In this document: positions 1 through 9,631 of the stretch, one piece after another
Numbering within the stretch: position 1 is the stretch's first letter
Layout: every line of letters begins with the position of its first letter
Origin: Pollutimonas harenae
Lineage (GTDB): Bacteria; Pseudomonadota; Gammaproteobacteria; Burkholderiales; Burkholderiaceae_B
Reading direction: 5' to 3'
Assembly: GCF_004153685.1 (NCBI RefSeq)
Contig: NZ_SDQD01000003.1
Span: forward strand, 310,001 to 374,000
Length of the DNA stretch: 64,000 nt
Notes under the pieces: model-generated
Told to the model about the DNA's origin: nothing
Seen by the model: the letters and a program-made list of their open reading frames with translations, nothing else
Database searches by the model: none
Program-made: the position numbers and the translations under genes

Positions 1-135
1 GCCCAGAAAGGCCGGTTGTGTTTTGTAACTATTAAGCTCGCCAATCTTGATGACGTCCTGGGAATAGGCCAGGGCGCTGGCTGTAGCAAGGGTAATAGCC
101 CCCGCTAGTTTCAAATAAGGTATGGCTGAGTGCAT
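1..135 (-). CDS. Liv-type ABC transporter substrate-binding protein (5' end only)
   Basis: Only the first 45 codons lie in the window; the gene runs off the left edge. The ATG at 135 opens a Sec signal peptide: a short polar start with one Lys, a hydrophobic Ala/Leu/Thr core, and a probable cut near ALAYSQ. The mature protein begins DVIKIGELNSYKTQPAF, the typical first strand of periplasmic binding proteins of the branched-chain amino acid (LivJ/LivK-like) family. The likely job is to capture a small organic substrate in the periplasm for an ABC importer; the substrate cannot be told from this piece. It is divergent from the LtaS-like gene across 127 bp. Other Liv-type families remain possible. 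Confidence 0.72.
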   Translation of the reverse strand, partial: MHSAIPYLKLAGAITLATASALAYSQDVIKIGELNSYKTQPAFLG

Positions 136-262
136 AATAACGAGTTCCTGAGCGTTGCGTACGAGAAAAACCTGATAAATTGTACGCAATATCAGCATGG
201 CAGCGTGTACTTGGCTGCACAAGCCGGCATAATCCATTAACACAAGGCTTTTTCGCCCGCCC

Positions 263-2152
263 ATGCTCGACCTTTCTCTTGTTTTTATTATTTCCAGTCT
301 GTGCTTGCTTACCCTTAGCCGATGTGCATTGGCGGCCTGGCAATGGCAACGCGTTCAGCAAGCTGGTGGCTTGCTGCCTATATTAATAGGTGGCCTGCGC
401 ATCGATGCGAACCAGATCGCCATCATTGTCGGCATCCCTCTGCTGCTGGCCCCCTGGCTGGGGCATTCCATCCCGGCTGTCGAGCTGACCGGTATCTGGT
501 TCCAGATTGCCTGGTTTCTGCTGGTTTTGCTGGAAGTGTCCACACCCCAGTTTATTTACGAATACGACACGCGCCCCAATCGTCTGTATGTCGAATACCT
601 AAAGCATCCGCAAGAGGTCTTCGGCATGCTTTGGAAGGGCTACAAGATCGTGATACTGGCTGCTGTGGTGGTACTGGGACTGTTTGCCTGGCTGGCCCAC
701 TACCTGTTCGGGCACGGCATGCCCGATGCGACCATGCCATGGTGGCAAGACATTTTGTTTTTCCTGGTGGCTGCAGCGCTGATCTTTCTGGCTATACGCG
801 GCACGCTGAAACACAGGCCTATCAACCCGTCCACCGTGGCTTACTGCGGTGACAGCATGCTCAACACGCTGCCGCTGAATTCACTGTACAGCGTCACATA
901 TGCCATATACAGCATGAAAAATGAGCGTTCGGCTGCCGACATATACGGCAAGCTGTCCAGCGATGAAACCAACCGCATCGTTCAGCAATGCTCAGGGCTG
1001 CCCGCCGGGCCGGCCGACATTCCCACACTGCATCAACAAACCTCCATACGACCGCGCAGCCGACCACTGAATCTGGTTCTGATCGTGCAAGAGAGCCTGG
1101 GCGCCCAGTATGTAGGCAACCTGGGCGGTGCAGGCCTGACCCCCGAACTTGACGAGCTGGCCAAGACAGCCTGGAACTTTACGCGCGCCTATGCCACGGG
1201 TACGCGCTCTGTACGCGGCCTCGAAGCCGTCACGGCAGGCTTTCCTCCCACTATCTCAGACGCCGTACTACGTTTGTCGGGTGCCCAAAGCAATTTCTTT
1301 ACCTTGGCTCAGTTGCTCAAGCAGCATGGGTATCGCTCCCGCTTCATCTATGGCGGCGAAGCGCACTTCGACAACATGAAGAGCTTTTTCCTGGGTAATG
1401 GTTTCGACGAACTGCATGAACGCTCTTCCTTCAAAAATCCGGCCTTTATAGGAACATGGGGCGCCAGCGATGAAGATATGTTCAACAAGCTGCATGGTCT
1501 GCTTGCCGAGCCACCCAGTCAGCCCACCTTGACCCTGGCCTTTTCGGTCAGCAATCACTCACCGTGGGAATACCCCGCTGGCCGCATTGTTCCAGACGGC
1601 AACCCAGCCACCGTAGAGAACACCGTACGTTATGCCGACTGGGCTATCGGTCGCTTTTTCGAGCAGGCCAAACAATCCGACTACTGGGAAAATACCGTTT
1701 TCCTGATTGTGGCCGACCACGACTCCCGGGTGGGTGGCGCCAGCCTGGTTCCTTTACGGCATTTTCATATACCTGCCCTGATTCTCGGCGCAGATGTCAC
1801 CGCCAGGCGCGACGATCGCCTGATCAGCCAGATAGATCTCCCCCCCACTTTGCTGTCGCTGATGGGACTGAATACGGAACACCCCATGATAGGCCACGAC
1901 CTTACGCAAACCGGCGGAGGCAGGGCCATGATGCAATATGGCGAAAACTATGGGTATCTGAAGGACGATGCACTGATTGTCCTGGAACCCTACAAAGAGG
2001 CTACGCAGTTTCGCTACACTGCGCCGGCCATCTATACACCGATCACCCTGGATCCCGATCTGTCACGCGAGGCGTTGGCTCATGTGCTCTGGCCGTACTG
2101 GGCTTACCGCAATCAAGCCTACACCCTGCCACATTTACGACAAAAAACTTAG
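263..2152 (+). CDS. LTA synthase-like / sulfatase-fold membrane protein
   Basis: A 629-residue inner-membrane enzyme of the alkaline phosphatase superfamily. The first 180 or so residues hold about four or five hydrophobic segments. A periplasmic sulfatase-fold domain follows, with LVLIVQESLG near residue 270 (metal ligand strand), TGTRSVRGLE near 311 (its Thr is the probable nucleophile), SNHSPWEYP near 430 and VADHDSR near 482 (metal ligands). This is the LtaS/OpgB layout. Gram-negative members usually move phosphoglycerol or phosphoethanolamine groups onto envelope glycans or lipids, rather than make lipoteichoic acid. The ATG at 263 has only a weak ribosome site, so the start is less certain than the family. 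It stands alone, 97 bp before the TerC-type gene. Confidence 0.85.
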   Translation: MLDLSLVFIISSLCLLTLSRCALAAWQWQRVQQAGGLLPILIGGLRIDANQIAIIVGIPLLLAPWLGHSIPAVELTGIWFQIAWFLLVLLEVSTPQFIYEYDTRPNRLYVEYLKHPQEVFGMLWKGYKIVILAAVVVLGLFAWLAHYLFGHGMPDATMPWWQDILFFLVAAALIFLAIRGTLKHRPINPSTVAYCGDSMLNTLPLNSLYSVTYAIYSMKNERSAADIYGKLSSDETNRIVQQCSGLPAGPADIPTLHQQTSIRPRSRPLNLVLIVQESLGAQYVGNLGGAGLTPELDELAKTAWNFTRAYATGTRSVRGLEAVTAGFPPTISDAVLRLSGAQSNFFTLAQLLKQHGYRSRFIYGGEAHFDNMKSFFLGNGFDELHERSSFKNPAFIGTWGASDEDMFNKLHGLLAEPPSQPTLTLAFSVSNHSPWEYPAGRIVPDGNPATVENTVRYADWAIGRFFEQAKQSDYWENTVFLIVADHDSRVGGASLVPLRHFHIPALILGADVTARRDDRLISQIDLPPTLLSLMGLNTEHPMIGHDLTQTGGGRAMMQYGENYGYLKDDALIVLEPYKEATQFRYTAPAIYTPITLDPDLSREALAHVLWPYWAYRNQAYTLPHLRQKT

Positions 2153-2249
2153 ATACACTGACCTCAAGCTCCTGCCTTTTCCCAGTCATGCCATGTAAAA
2201 AAATAATAAGCACACTACAATACTTACACCAAACTGAAAGGAATTAATA

Positions 2250-3839
2250 ATGGAGTTGCTGCTTGACCCCTCCGTATGGGTCGGCTTACTGACACTAGTG
2301 GTCCTGGAAATTGTCCTGGGCATAGACAATCTGATTTTCATTGCCATTCTGGCAGACAAGCTACCACCTTCCCAGCGCGATCGCGCCCGCGTCATTGGTC
2401 TGTCGCTGGCGCTCGTCATGCGCCTGGCGCTGCTATCAGGCATATCGTGGCTGTTCAAGCTGACGTCCCCCCTATTCTGGGTAGGTTCTCTGGACTTTTC
2501 GGGTCGAGACCTGATCCTGATTCTGGGTGGCTTCTTCCTGGTTTTCAAGGGCACCATGGAGATGCATGAACGCGTCGAAGGCAAGACACACACCATGTCC
2601 GGCTCGCGCATGTATCCCAGCTTCTGGGTCATTGTGACGCAAATTGTCGTGCTGGATGCTGTCTTCTCGCTCGATGCAGTCATCACTGCAGTCGGTATGG
2701 TTGACCATCTGCCCGTGATGATGGCCGCCGTCATTATTGCCATAGGCATTATGCTGGTGGCATCAAAACCCCTGACCCGCTTCGTGAGCGCCCACCCCAC
2801 CGTGGTGATTCTGTGCCTGGGCTTTTTGCTGATGATAGGCTTTGCCCTGATTGCCGAAGGCTTCGGTTTCAAGGTACCCAAGGGCTATCTGTATGCCGCC
2901 ATTGGCTTCTCGGTTGCCATCGAGGCGCTCAACCAGATTGCCCGGCGCAATCTGCGCAACTCCGACACCCAGCGTCCCATGAGGGAGCGTACCGCAGAAG
3001 GGATACTGCGCATGCTTGGAAAACGGCCTGCTGCTACCGACGAAGCAACCGACACGGCACTCGACACGCCTGACAACGTGCCCTTCGCCGTGGAAGAACG
3101 CAATATGGTCAGCGGCGTGCTGCGCCTGGCGGATCGCAACGTCCACTCCATCATGACGCCGCGCAACGACATCACCTGGCTCAACCTGGACGATGATCCC
3201 GAGCAAATCCGCCAAGAGATCAGCGGCACCCCGCACGGGTTCTTTCCAGTGTGCCGGGGCTCATTGGACAACATCGTGGGCATAGGCCGCGCCAAGGACA
3301 TGATCACCGATCTGATACAGCACGGCACGTTAAATCAGAACACATTGCGTCCTCCGATCATCGTGCACGAAGCCGTGCGCATCCTTGACTTGATCGAAAC
3401 CCTGAAGGCGGCGCGCGGCCAACTGGTCATTGTGATCAACGAGTTTGGTGCTGTAGAAGGCCTGGTCACACCCATAGACGTCTTCGAGGCCATCGCCGGC
3501 GACTTCCCCGATGAGGATGAAACCCGCGACATTATCCCGGCCGGCGACGATAAATGGATAGTCGACGGCGGCACCGATCTGCATCATTTCGAACAAACAC
3601 TGGAAATAGAAGGCCTGCTCGACGACGAGGACGAATACAGCACTTTGGCCGGCTATATGCTGAGCCGCTTCGGTCGCCTGCCCGAGGTAGGCGACAAGCT
3701 CAGGTTCAGGCATGGAGACCACGAGTTTCGTTTTAAGGTACTGGAACTCGAAGGACGGCGTATCGCCAAGGTACAGGTTCGGCGCCGCACAACGGACTCG
3801 GACCAGCAGGCCGATGACGCCGAGGCAGACGCTGCTTAG
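2250..3839 (+). CDS. TerC-family membrane protein with CBS pair and CorC/HlyC domain
   Basis: A 529-residue protein of the YoaE/YegH type. Residues 1 to about 235 are a TerC domain with some seven membrane segments and conserved acidic sites such as GIDNLIF near residue 24 and [11 protein letters not shown] further on. A cytoplasmic part follows: two CBS motifs (from about 296, [12 protein letters not shown], and about 370) and a C-terminal CorC/HlyC transporter-associated domain from about 437. TerC proteins are linked to metal ion export or metal loading of secreted proteins; CBS pairs usually bind adenine nucleotides. The exact ion is not known from sequence. AAAGGAATTA precedes the ATG. 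It ends 34 bp before tRNA-Pro. Confidence 0.88.
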   Translation: MELLLDPSVWVGLLTLVVLEIVLGIDNLIFIAILADKLPPSQRDRARVIGLSLALVMRLALLSGISWLFKLTSPLFWVGSLDFSGRDLILILGGFFLVFKGTMEMHERVEGKTHTMSGSRMYPSFWVIVTQIVVLDAVFSLDAVITAVGMVDHLPVMMAAVIIAIGIMLVASKPLTRFVSAHPTVVILCLGFLLMIGFALIAEGFGFKVPKGYLYAAIGFSVAIEALNQIARRNLRNSDTQRPMRERTAEGILRMLGKRPAATDEATDTALDTPDNVPFAVEERNMVSGVLRLADRNVHSIMTPRNDITWLNLDDDPEQIRQEISGTPHGFFPVCRGSLDNIVGIGRAKDMITDLIQHGTLNQNTLRPPIIVHEAVRILDLIETLKAARGQLVIVINEFGAVEGLVTPIDVFEAIAGDFPDEDETRDIIPAGDDKWIVDGGTDLHHFEQTLEIEGLLDDEDEYSTLAGYMLSRFGRLPEVGDKLRFRHGDHEFRFKVLELEGRRIAKVQVRRRTTDSDQQADDAEADAA

Positions 3840-3873
3840 ATTTTCATGTTATAGTAGCTGGCTGTTATGAATT

Positions 3874-3950
<77 letters not shown>

Positions 3951-3961
3951 CATAACACCTT

Positions 3962-3995
3962 AAAAAGCCTACGTATTTTTGCGTGGGCTTTTTTA
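3962..3995 (+). terminator. Rho-independent terminator after tRNA-Pro
   Basis: AAAAGCCTACG pairs with CGTGGGCTTTT (one T-G wobble) around a short T-rich loop, followed by a T run. It lies between tRNA-Pro and the 3' end of the convergent acyl-CoA synthetase and may serve both directions, as it has A-rich and T-rich flanks. Confidence 0.8.
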
Positions 3996-4010
3996 TTTGG
4001 TGGTGAAGAA

Positions 4011-5648
4011 TCAATCGCGCCGCCATGCCTCGACTTGTTGACGCAATTCGCGACGAATAACCTTGCCGGTGGTGGTCATGGGCAACTCGTCGACAAAGAA
4101 TATTTCACGCGGATACTCGTGCGCCGCCAACCGATTTTTTACATAGTCCTGGATTTCCCGCTTTAGCGTTTCATTGGCTTCATAAGCTTCTTTCAGCACG
4201 ATCACGGCTGCCACGATCTCGGTACGCTGCGGATCAGCAGCCCCAACCACGGCCACCATCTTTACCGATGGGTGCTGAAGGATGCAGTCTTCGATTTCAC
4301 CAGGGCCAATGCGATAGCCTGCCGAGGTAATGACGTCGTCGTTGCGGCCCATGAAATGAACGTAGCCATTGTCGTCCATGCTACCGGTGTCGCCCGTGAG
4401 CAGCCAGTCGCCTATGTATTTTTCGCGGGTAGCCGCGGTATTGTTCCAGTACTGCAAGAACATGACCGGATCGGGGCTATGCACGGCAATATTGCCGGTC
4501 TCGCCTGACCCAAGCACATTTCCGCCTTCGTCTACGATGGCAACCTGGTGACCCGGAACGGGCCTTCCAATGGCGCCGGGTGTGACAGGCATCAAGTCGG
4601 AACAAGACGACACCGTCATATTGCATTCTGTCTGGCCGTAGAACTCATTAATCGTCAGGCCAAAGGTGCGCCGCCCCCAATCGAGCAATTCAGCGCCCAA
4701 TGACTCACCGCCGCTGGCCACTGAACGCAATTGAAAATTCCAGCGTTTTTCAGGCTCAACCACCGCACGCATCATTTTCAAGGCGGTAGGCGGCAAGAAT
4801 GTATTACGTATGCCATGGTCTTGCATCAGTTGAAATGCCGCTTCGGGTGTGAACTTCTGGAAGCGATGAGCAACAACGGCAATGCCATGATGCCAGGACG
4901 GCAACAGCACATCGAACAGGCCGCCGATCCAGGCCCAATCGGCCGGCGTCCACATCCGGTCACCTTCCTGAGGGAAAAGGTTATGTGAAATTTCCACACC
5001 CGGCAAATGGCCAAGCAGTACGCGATGCGCGTGCAAGGCACCCTTGGGCTGGCCTGTCGTACCGGAGGTATAGATAATGACGGCGGGATCGTCGGGCGCC
5101 GTATCGACAGGCGTCAGGTCAGAGCTATGCCTTGCTGCCTCGCGATGCAAGTCCAGCGTGCCGTCGTGGGCACCGTCTATGGTGAACACAACCTGCAAAT
5201 CTGGCAGGTGTTCGCGTATTTGAGCCAGCTTGGCTGCCCCCTCGGCATTGGTAATGACAACGCGCGCACCGCTGTCTTTCAAGCGATATTGCAAGGCCTC
5301 TACTCCAAACAACGCGAACAGCGGAATAGCGATACAGCCTGTTTTATAGGCGGCAATGTGACCCAAAGCGGTTTCGGGTGCCTGCGGTAGAAGAATACCC
5401 ACCCTGTCGCCGCGCTCGACGCCCTGCGCCAACAGCAGATTGCCGACCCGGTTCGACATTTCAAGAAGCTCACCAAAGCTGTAATTCCGGACGGAGCCAT
5501 CATGCCCTATATGAATCAGTGCCAGCCGTCGTGAATCTTGCTCGGCCCATTTATCGCATGCGTCGACGCCTATGTTGTAGCGCTGTGGAATGTCCCAGGA
5601 AAATTGCTGTAGGGCGTCATCGTAGCTCTTGGGATTCAATGGCAACAT
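4011..5648 (-). CDS. AMP-forming acyl-CoA synthetase
   Basis: A 545-residue adenylate-forming enzyme that would activate a carboxylic acid to its acyl-CoA with ATP in the cytoplasm. Visible motifs are the P-loop YTSGTTGQPKGALH near residue 190, NEFYGQTECN (adenine site), TGDTGSMDDNGYVHFMGR (hinge region) and the C-terminal lysine motif TTGKVIRREL. Length and order fit the medium-chain / acetyl-CoA-synthetase-like branch; the substrate cannot be fixed, and a short or branched acid is plausible. The ATG at 5648 follows AGGAGC (5660-5655) by six bases. It is divergent from the AMP-binding fragment/DoxX pair and unrelated in position to the three other CoA ligase genes of the window. Confidence 0.88.
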   Translation of the reverse strand: MLPLNPKSYDDALQQFSWDIPQRYNIGVDACDKWAEQDSRRLALIHIGHDGSVRNYSFGELLEMSNRVGNLLLAQGVERGDRVGILLPQAPETALGHIAAYKTGCIAIPLFALFGVEALQYRLKDSGARVVITNAEGAAKLAQIREHLPDLQVVFTIDGAHDGTLDLHREAARHSSDLTPVDTAPDDPAVIIYTSGTTGQPKGALHAHRVLLGHLPGVEISHNLFPQEGDRMWTPADWAWIGGLFDVLLPSWHHGIAVVAHRFQKFTPEAAFQLMQDHGIRNTFLPPTALKMMRAVVEPEKRWNFQLRSVASGGESLGAELLDWGRRTFGLTINEFYGQTECNMTVSSCSDLMPVTPGAIGRPVPGHQVAIVDEGGNVLGSGETGNIAVHSPDPVMFLQYWNNTAATREKYIGDWLLTGDTGSMDDNGYVHFMGRNDDVITSAGYRIGPGEIEDCILQHPSVKMVAVVGAADPQRTEIVAAVIVLKEAYEANETLKREIQDYVKNRLAAHEYPREIFFVDELPMTTTGKVIRRELRQQVEAWRRD

Positions 5649-5746
5649 GCATGTGCTCCTGCTTTTCTTTTAAGTAGATCGTATTGTTATATTACGGCCT
5701 TATACTCGACACTATCATTTTTCTTAGCGCTAAGGTCTTTTTGCAT
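5649..5746. promoter_or_regulatory. Divergent intergenic region with 12-bp palindrome
   Basis: This 98-bp AT-rich gap separates the acyl-CoA synthetase from the divergent short AMP-binding gene. It holds the perfect palindrome CTTAGCGCTAAG at 5723-5734, 12 bp before the ATG at 5747. A weak TCGACA / TAAGGT promoter pair can be drawn, the latter hexamer overlapping the palindrome. A role as an operator is inference. Confidence 0.3.
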
Positions 5747-6208
5747 ATGATACGCACACTTGATTTCTGGACAAGCATGGCAGAGCAACATGGCCAGGCG
5801 GCTGCCCTTGAAAACGACCATACCCAGGTCACTTACGCCGAACTGCTGGTGTCGGTCAACGCCCTGGCTGTCGCCTTGCAATCCAAAGACCCTACGCCAG
5901 GCTCGCGTGTAGGCTTATGCGCCGAACAGTCGCTGGAATATCAGGTCAGCATGTTGGCCATACTGGCTGCTGGCAAGATCCCTGTACCGCTCAGTCCATA
6001 CGGCAGCACCGAAAACCTGCATCAAATGCTTAACGACACGCAGTGCTCAACGCTTCTGGTAGATGAAATAGGCCAGAAAAAAATCAATGCGGATGATGAT
6101 TTCGCAATTTTATTCTCGCAACTGGAAGGCCTGGTACTCACTTATCGCGGCCAGACACCCGAGCGCCACGCCACCGGTAACACAAGCAGCACCACACAAG
6201 AGGCCTGA
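5747..6208 (+). CDS. Short AMP-binding protein (N-terminal part of an adenylate-forming enzyme)
   Basis: A 153-residue protein resembling only the first quarter of an acyl-CoA synthetase: an N-terminal DFWTSMAEQHGQAAAL segment, then GSRVGLCAEQSLEYQVSMLAILAAGKIPVPL, the usual early Rossmann-like part. It then stops. The ATP-binding P-loop, the adenine motif and the catalytic lysine domain are all absent, so it cannot by itself adenylate a substrate. The ATG at 5747 is preferred to an in-frame upstream extension because upstream residues do not look conserved. Only two bases separate its stop from the DoxX start, so the pair is almost certainly cotranscribed. It may be a decayed synthetase or a kept regulatory fragment; the sequence shows no frameshift scar. 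Confidence 0.6.
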   Translation: MIRTLDFWTSMAEQHGQAAALENDHTQVTYAELLVSVNALAVALQSKDPTPGSRVGLCAEQSLEYQVSMLAILAAGKIPVPLSPYGSTENLHQMLNDTQCSTLLVDEIGQKKINADDDFAILFSQLEGLVLTYRGQTPERHATGNTSSTTQEA

Positions 6209-6210
6209 AT

Positions 6211-6621
6211 ATGTCCAACACCACTCTTGAAGACCTGGGCAAGCTTGTTTTGCGTCTGGCCATAGGCCTGCTGCTGCTCTTTCATGGCCTGGCAAAACTT
6301 TTTCACGGTATTGGTCCTATCGAAGCCATGGTGGCCGCTCGCGGACTGCCGGCATTTTTTGCCTGGGCGGTGTACATCGGAGAAGTCATCGCTCCGCTAT
6401 GCCTGATTCTGGGCCTGTATACACGCATGGGCGGCTTGCTGATTGTCGCCAATATGCTGGTGGCCATCGTACTGGCTCATATGGGGCACTTGGCACAATT
6501 TACAGGCAGCGGCGGATGGCGCCTCGAACTGCAAGGCCTGTACCTGTTTGGCGGACTAGCAGTAGCTATGCTGGGCGCGGGCCGCTTTAGTGCTGGTGGC
6601 CGCGGCGGCCGCTGGAACTAA
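6211..6621 (+). CDS. DoxX family membrane protein
   Basis: A 136-residue protein with four predicted membrane helices. The N-terminus LGKLVLRLAIGLLLLFHGLAKLFHG is the DoxX/SURF4-like signature, followed by PAFFAWAVYIGEVIAPLCLILGLYTR. DoxX proteins are linked to quinone-dependent redox steps and oxidative-stress complexes, but most remain uncharacterised. The C-terminus is a short Gly/Arg-rich tail. The start overlaps no other gene but lies two bases after the stop of the short AMP-binding gene, which indicates translational coupling. Confidence 0.85.
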   Translation: MSNTTLEDLGKLVLRLAIGLLLLFHGLAKLFHGIGPIEAMVAARGLPAFFAWAVYIGEVIAPLCLILGLYTRMGGLLIVANMLVAIVLAHMGHLAQFTGSGGWRLELQGLYLFGGLAVAMLGAGRFSAGGRGGRWN

Positions 6622-6666
6622 CTGACCAGACCCAACGGGGCAAGAGAGCCAACTCAGTACGGTCGG

Positions 6667-7452
6667 CTACGCTGCCTCGATGGATTTAAGAAAGTCGCTG
6701 GGTGTAAGACCCAGGTTACGCCGAAACATAGCTGTGAATGCGCTTTGATTCTGGTAGCCCAGATCAAGCGCAATAGCAAGCACCTGCTTACCCTCGGCCA
6801 GCCACTCCAGTGCCGTCAGCAGTTTCGCCTGCTGTCGCCATTGGCCAAAAGACATACCCAGTTCCTGCACGAACAAGCGATGCAAGGTACGCTGATCGTA
6901 GCCCATATCCCTGGACCACTCCTTAAGCGTTTTCATCTCATCGAGGTGTTCCTGGATATGTGTACAGATGGTAGCCAGACGATGATCTTTGGGGGTGGGC
7001 AAGTGCAAGGGCAAGCCGGACTCGTCGCTCACCTCTTCGAGCAAAAGGTTCATGAGCAACTTCACCCGGCGACTGGGTTCGGTACTGAAACCGGCATTGG
7101 CGACAGCCGCAATAATTTCCCGAAAAAGAGGGGAAACCGGGAGCATGCAGCTTTGCTCGGGCAAGCCATGTGAAAAAGCCGGATTCACGAACACGGAACG
7201 CAACCGCACCTTTCCCAGCATGCGAACCTGATGCCGGACGTTAGGCGCAAGCCAAAGGGCGCGGGTGGGTGGCACCACCCAATGCCCGTCTGTACTCGAG
7301 ACCACCATAATTCCGCTTAAAGCGTATTTGATCTGCCCCATTTCGTGGGAATGATCGGACAGAATCGTGGAGTCAGCAAAGTCTCGGCTAATGCTGCCTG
7401 CCAGGATCCCTGCGTATCTACGCGTCATGCTGACGCCCAGTTGCGTTTCCAT
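6667..7452 (-). CDS. AraC family transcriptional regulator (cupin sensor)
   Basis: A 261-residue regulator. Residues 1 to about 150 form a cupin-like AraC_binding domain: the line HSHEMGQIKYALSG carries the typical His cluster, followed by HWVVPPTRALWLAPN. The C-terminal 100 residues are two helix-turn-helix units, the second with DLGYQNQSAFTAMFRRNLGLTPSDF, the AraC signature. It lies just downstream of acs on the same strand, with a 166-bp gap that suggests its own promoter. The target is unknown; the divergent DoxX gene ends 45 bp away. A start at an internal Met (residue 9) is also possible. Confidence 0.88.
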   Translation of the reverse strand: METQLGVSMTRRYAGILAGSISRDFADSTILSDHSHEMGQIKYALSGIMVVSSTDGHWVVPPTRALWLAPNVRHQVRMLGKVRLRSVFVNPAFSHGLPEQSCMLPVSPLFREIIAAVANAGFSTEPSRRVKLLMNLLLEEVSDESGLPLHLPTPKDHRLATICTHIQEHLDEMKTLKEWSRDMGYDQRTLHRLFVQELGMSFGQWRQQAKLLTALEWLAEGKQVLAIALDLGYQNQSAFTAMFRRNLGLTPSDFLKSIEAA

Positions 7453-7618
7453 AACGACTACCCACCCCCAGAACCAAAATGGCTTTCAAACACATATTGA
7501 TCAAGACGACAGATTCGCTATTGCTTACGCTGGCGCTATCCGCATGTTGATACTAATAGAACCTGTAGTTATAACCATGGAGGAAAACCCCCACTCTCAG
7601 GCGTAAACGACCAGCATT

Positions 7619-9598
7619 TCAATACACCCCTGTGAACTGCTTCAATACATCGGGATTCTCGAGCGTGGATACGTCCTGGGTAACCTCTTTGCCTTCAGCC
7701 ACGACACGCAGCAACCGTCTGAGTATCTTGCCCGAGCGTGTCTTGGGCAGATTATTGCCAAAACGGATGTCGCGAGGCTTGGCAATAGCCCCCACCTCTT
7801 TGGCAACCCAGTCACGCAGTTCCTTGGCCAGAGCATCGGCTTGCACCCCATCGGGCACTGGATCCTTGAGCATAATAAAGGCTACGATGGCCTCACCCGT
7901 CGTAGCGTCGGGCCGTCCCACGACCGCAGCCTCGGCGACCTTTTCATGCGCCACCAAGGCCGACTCAATCTCAGTGCCACCCAATCGATGGCCCGATACG
8001 CTCAAGACGTCGTCGGTGCGCCCCATGATCCAGTAATACCCGTCAGCATCACGCTGGGCATTGTCTCCTGCCAGGTAATATCCCTTGAGGTCTGTGGGAA
8101 AGTAGCTGCTTTTATAGCGTTCCTCGTCGCCCCACACGGTACGTATCATGGCAGGCCAGGGCCGCTTGATGACCAGGAAACCGCCCCGCCCCTGGGGCAC
8201 ATCGTTGCCAGCCTCATCGACCACCCCGGTGATAATGCCCGGCAATGGCAAGGTGCAGGACCCTGGCTTGAGCGGCGTGGCACCGGGCAACGGACTCAGT
8301 ATATGGCCACCCGTTTCTGTTTGCCACCACGTATCAACAATAGGACAACGGCCCTGGCCCACGTTCTGGTAATACCAGATCCAAGCTTCAGGGTTGATCG
8401 GTTCGCCGACAGACCCCAGCAAACGCAGGCTGGAGAGATCGTAGCGCTGCGGATGCGTATCGGGGTCTGCCTGTGCAGCCTTGATCAGGGAACGGATGGC
8501 CGTTGGTGCAGTATAGAAAATACTGACCTTATGCCGTTGTATCATTTCCCAGAAACGCCCCGCATGCGGGTAAGTCGGTATCCCTTCAAATATGATTTGC
8601 GTCAGGCCGGCAGCCAGGGTGCCATAAGCAATATAGCTATGCCCGGTTACCCAGCCCACATCGGCCGTACACCAGAAGATATCGTCGGGACGCACATCGA
8701 ATACCCACTTGGTGGTCAGCGATGCCCAAAGCAGATAACCAGCCGAAGCATGCTGCACACCTTTGGGTTTTCCGGTTGAGCCCGACGTATACAGAATGAA
8801 CAGGGGATGCTCCGCTTCGACCGCCACGGCTTCGCAGCTGTCTGGCTGCCCATCTTCGAGCTCGTGCAACCAGACATCGCGTGACCCACTCCAGTTGACC
8901 TCGCTGCCGGCCCGCTTGTAAACGATAACGTGCTGAACAATATCGCCGCCCTCATCAGCCAACGCCTCGTCTACAGCGCTCTTGAGTGCAATAGCTCGCC
9001 CGCCTCGCAACTGTGCATCAGCGGTAATGACCAGCTTTGCACCCACATCCACAATGCGCTGGTGCAAGCTCTTGGCCGAAAACCCTCCAAACACCACTGA
9101 ATGAATCACGCCCAGGCGGGCGCAGGCCTGCATGCATGCAATCGCTTCAATGGACATGGGCAGATAAATGATGGCTCTGTCGCCTTTCTTGTAGCCCAGC
9201 GACTTGATACCGTTGGCAATGCGGCAGACACGAGCGTGTAATTGCCGATACGTTACTTTATCTACCGAGCCGTCATCAGCCTCGAAGATCAGTGCCGTTT
9301 TGTCAGCGTTTCCGTTGGTCAGATGCACATCAAGGCAGTTTTCGGAGACATTCAGTTCGCCATCATCGAACCAGGTATAGAACGGCGCCTCAGACTCATC
9401 CAGCACCTTGGTAAATGGCTTGCGCCAGACAAGGTGCTCATTGGCCATACGTGTCCAGAAGCCGTTGAAGTCTTGCTCAGCTTCGGCACACAAGGCCTTG
9501 TAGCTTTCCATACCCGCAACTGTTGCCCCTGCAACGGCCTTGGCCGACGGCGAAAACACCCTATGCTCGACCAGAATGGAATCAATAGTAGAGGACAT
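7619..9598 (-). CDS. acs: Acetyl-CoA synthetase (AMP-forming)
   Basis: A 659-residue enzyme converting acetate, ATP and CoA to acetyl-CoA in the cytoplasm. It shows the N-terminal ACAS segment, the P-loop [14 protein letters not shown] near residue 270, the [16 protein letters not shown] acetate/CoA pocket including the Trp that limits chain length, and the C-terminal [14 protein letters not shown] whose Lys is the usual acetylation-controlled catalytic residue. The length is normal for Acs. The start at 9598 has AGGAG upstream. It follows livF by only 33 bp on the same strand, so it is probably the last gene of the Liv-type transport operon, which is unusual. Confidence 0.95.
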   Translation of the reverse strand: MSSTIDSILVEHRVFSPSAKAVAGATVAGMESYKALCAEAEQDFNGFWTRMANEHLVWRKPFTKVLDESEAPFYTWFDDGELNVSENCLDVHLTNGNADKTALIFEADDGSVDKVTYRQLHARVCRIANGIKSLGYKKGDRAIIYLPMSIEAIACMQACARLGVIHSVVFGGFSAKSLHQRIVDVGAKLVITADAQLRGGRAIALKSAVDEALADEGGDIVQHVIVYKRAGSEVNWSGSRDVWLHELEDGQPDSCEAVAVEAEHPLFILYTSGSTGKPKGVQHASAGYLLWASLTTKWVFDVRPDDIFWCTADVGWVTGHSYIAYGTLAAGLTQIIFEGIPTYPHAGRFWEMIQRHKVSIFYTAPTAIRSLIKAAQADPDTHPQRYDLSSLRLLGSVGEPINPEAWIWYYQNVGQGRCPIVDTWWQTETGGHILSPLPGATPLKPGSCTLPLPGIITGVVDEAGNDVPQGRGGFLVIKRPWPAMIRTVWGDEERYKSSYFPTDLKGYYLAGDNAQRDADGYYWIMGRTDDVLSVSGHRLGGTEIESALVAHEKVAEAAVVGRPDATTGEAIVAFIMLKDPVPDGVQADALAKELRDWVAKEVGAIAKPRDIRFGNNLPKTRSGKILRRLLRVVAEGKEVTQDVSTLENPDVLKQFTGVY

Positions 9599-9631
9599 TA
9601 CATATACTCCTAAATCTGCGTAACCTGAAAG

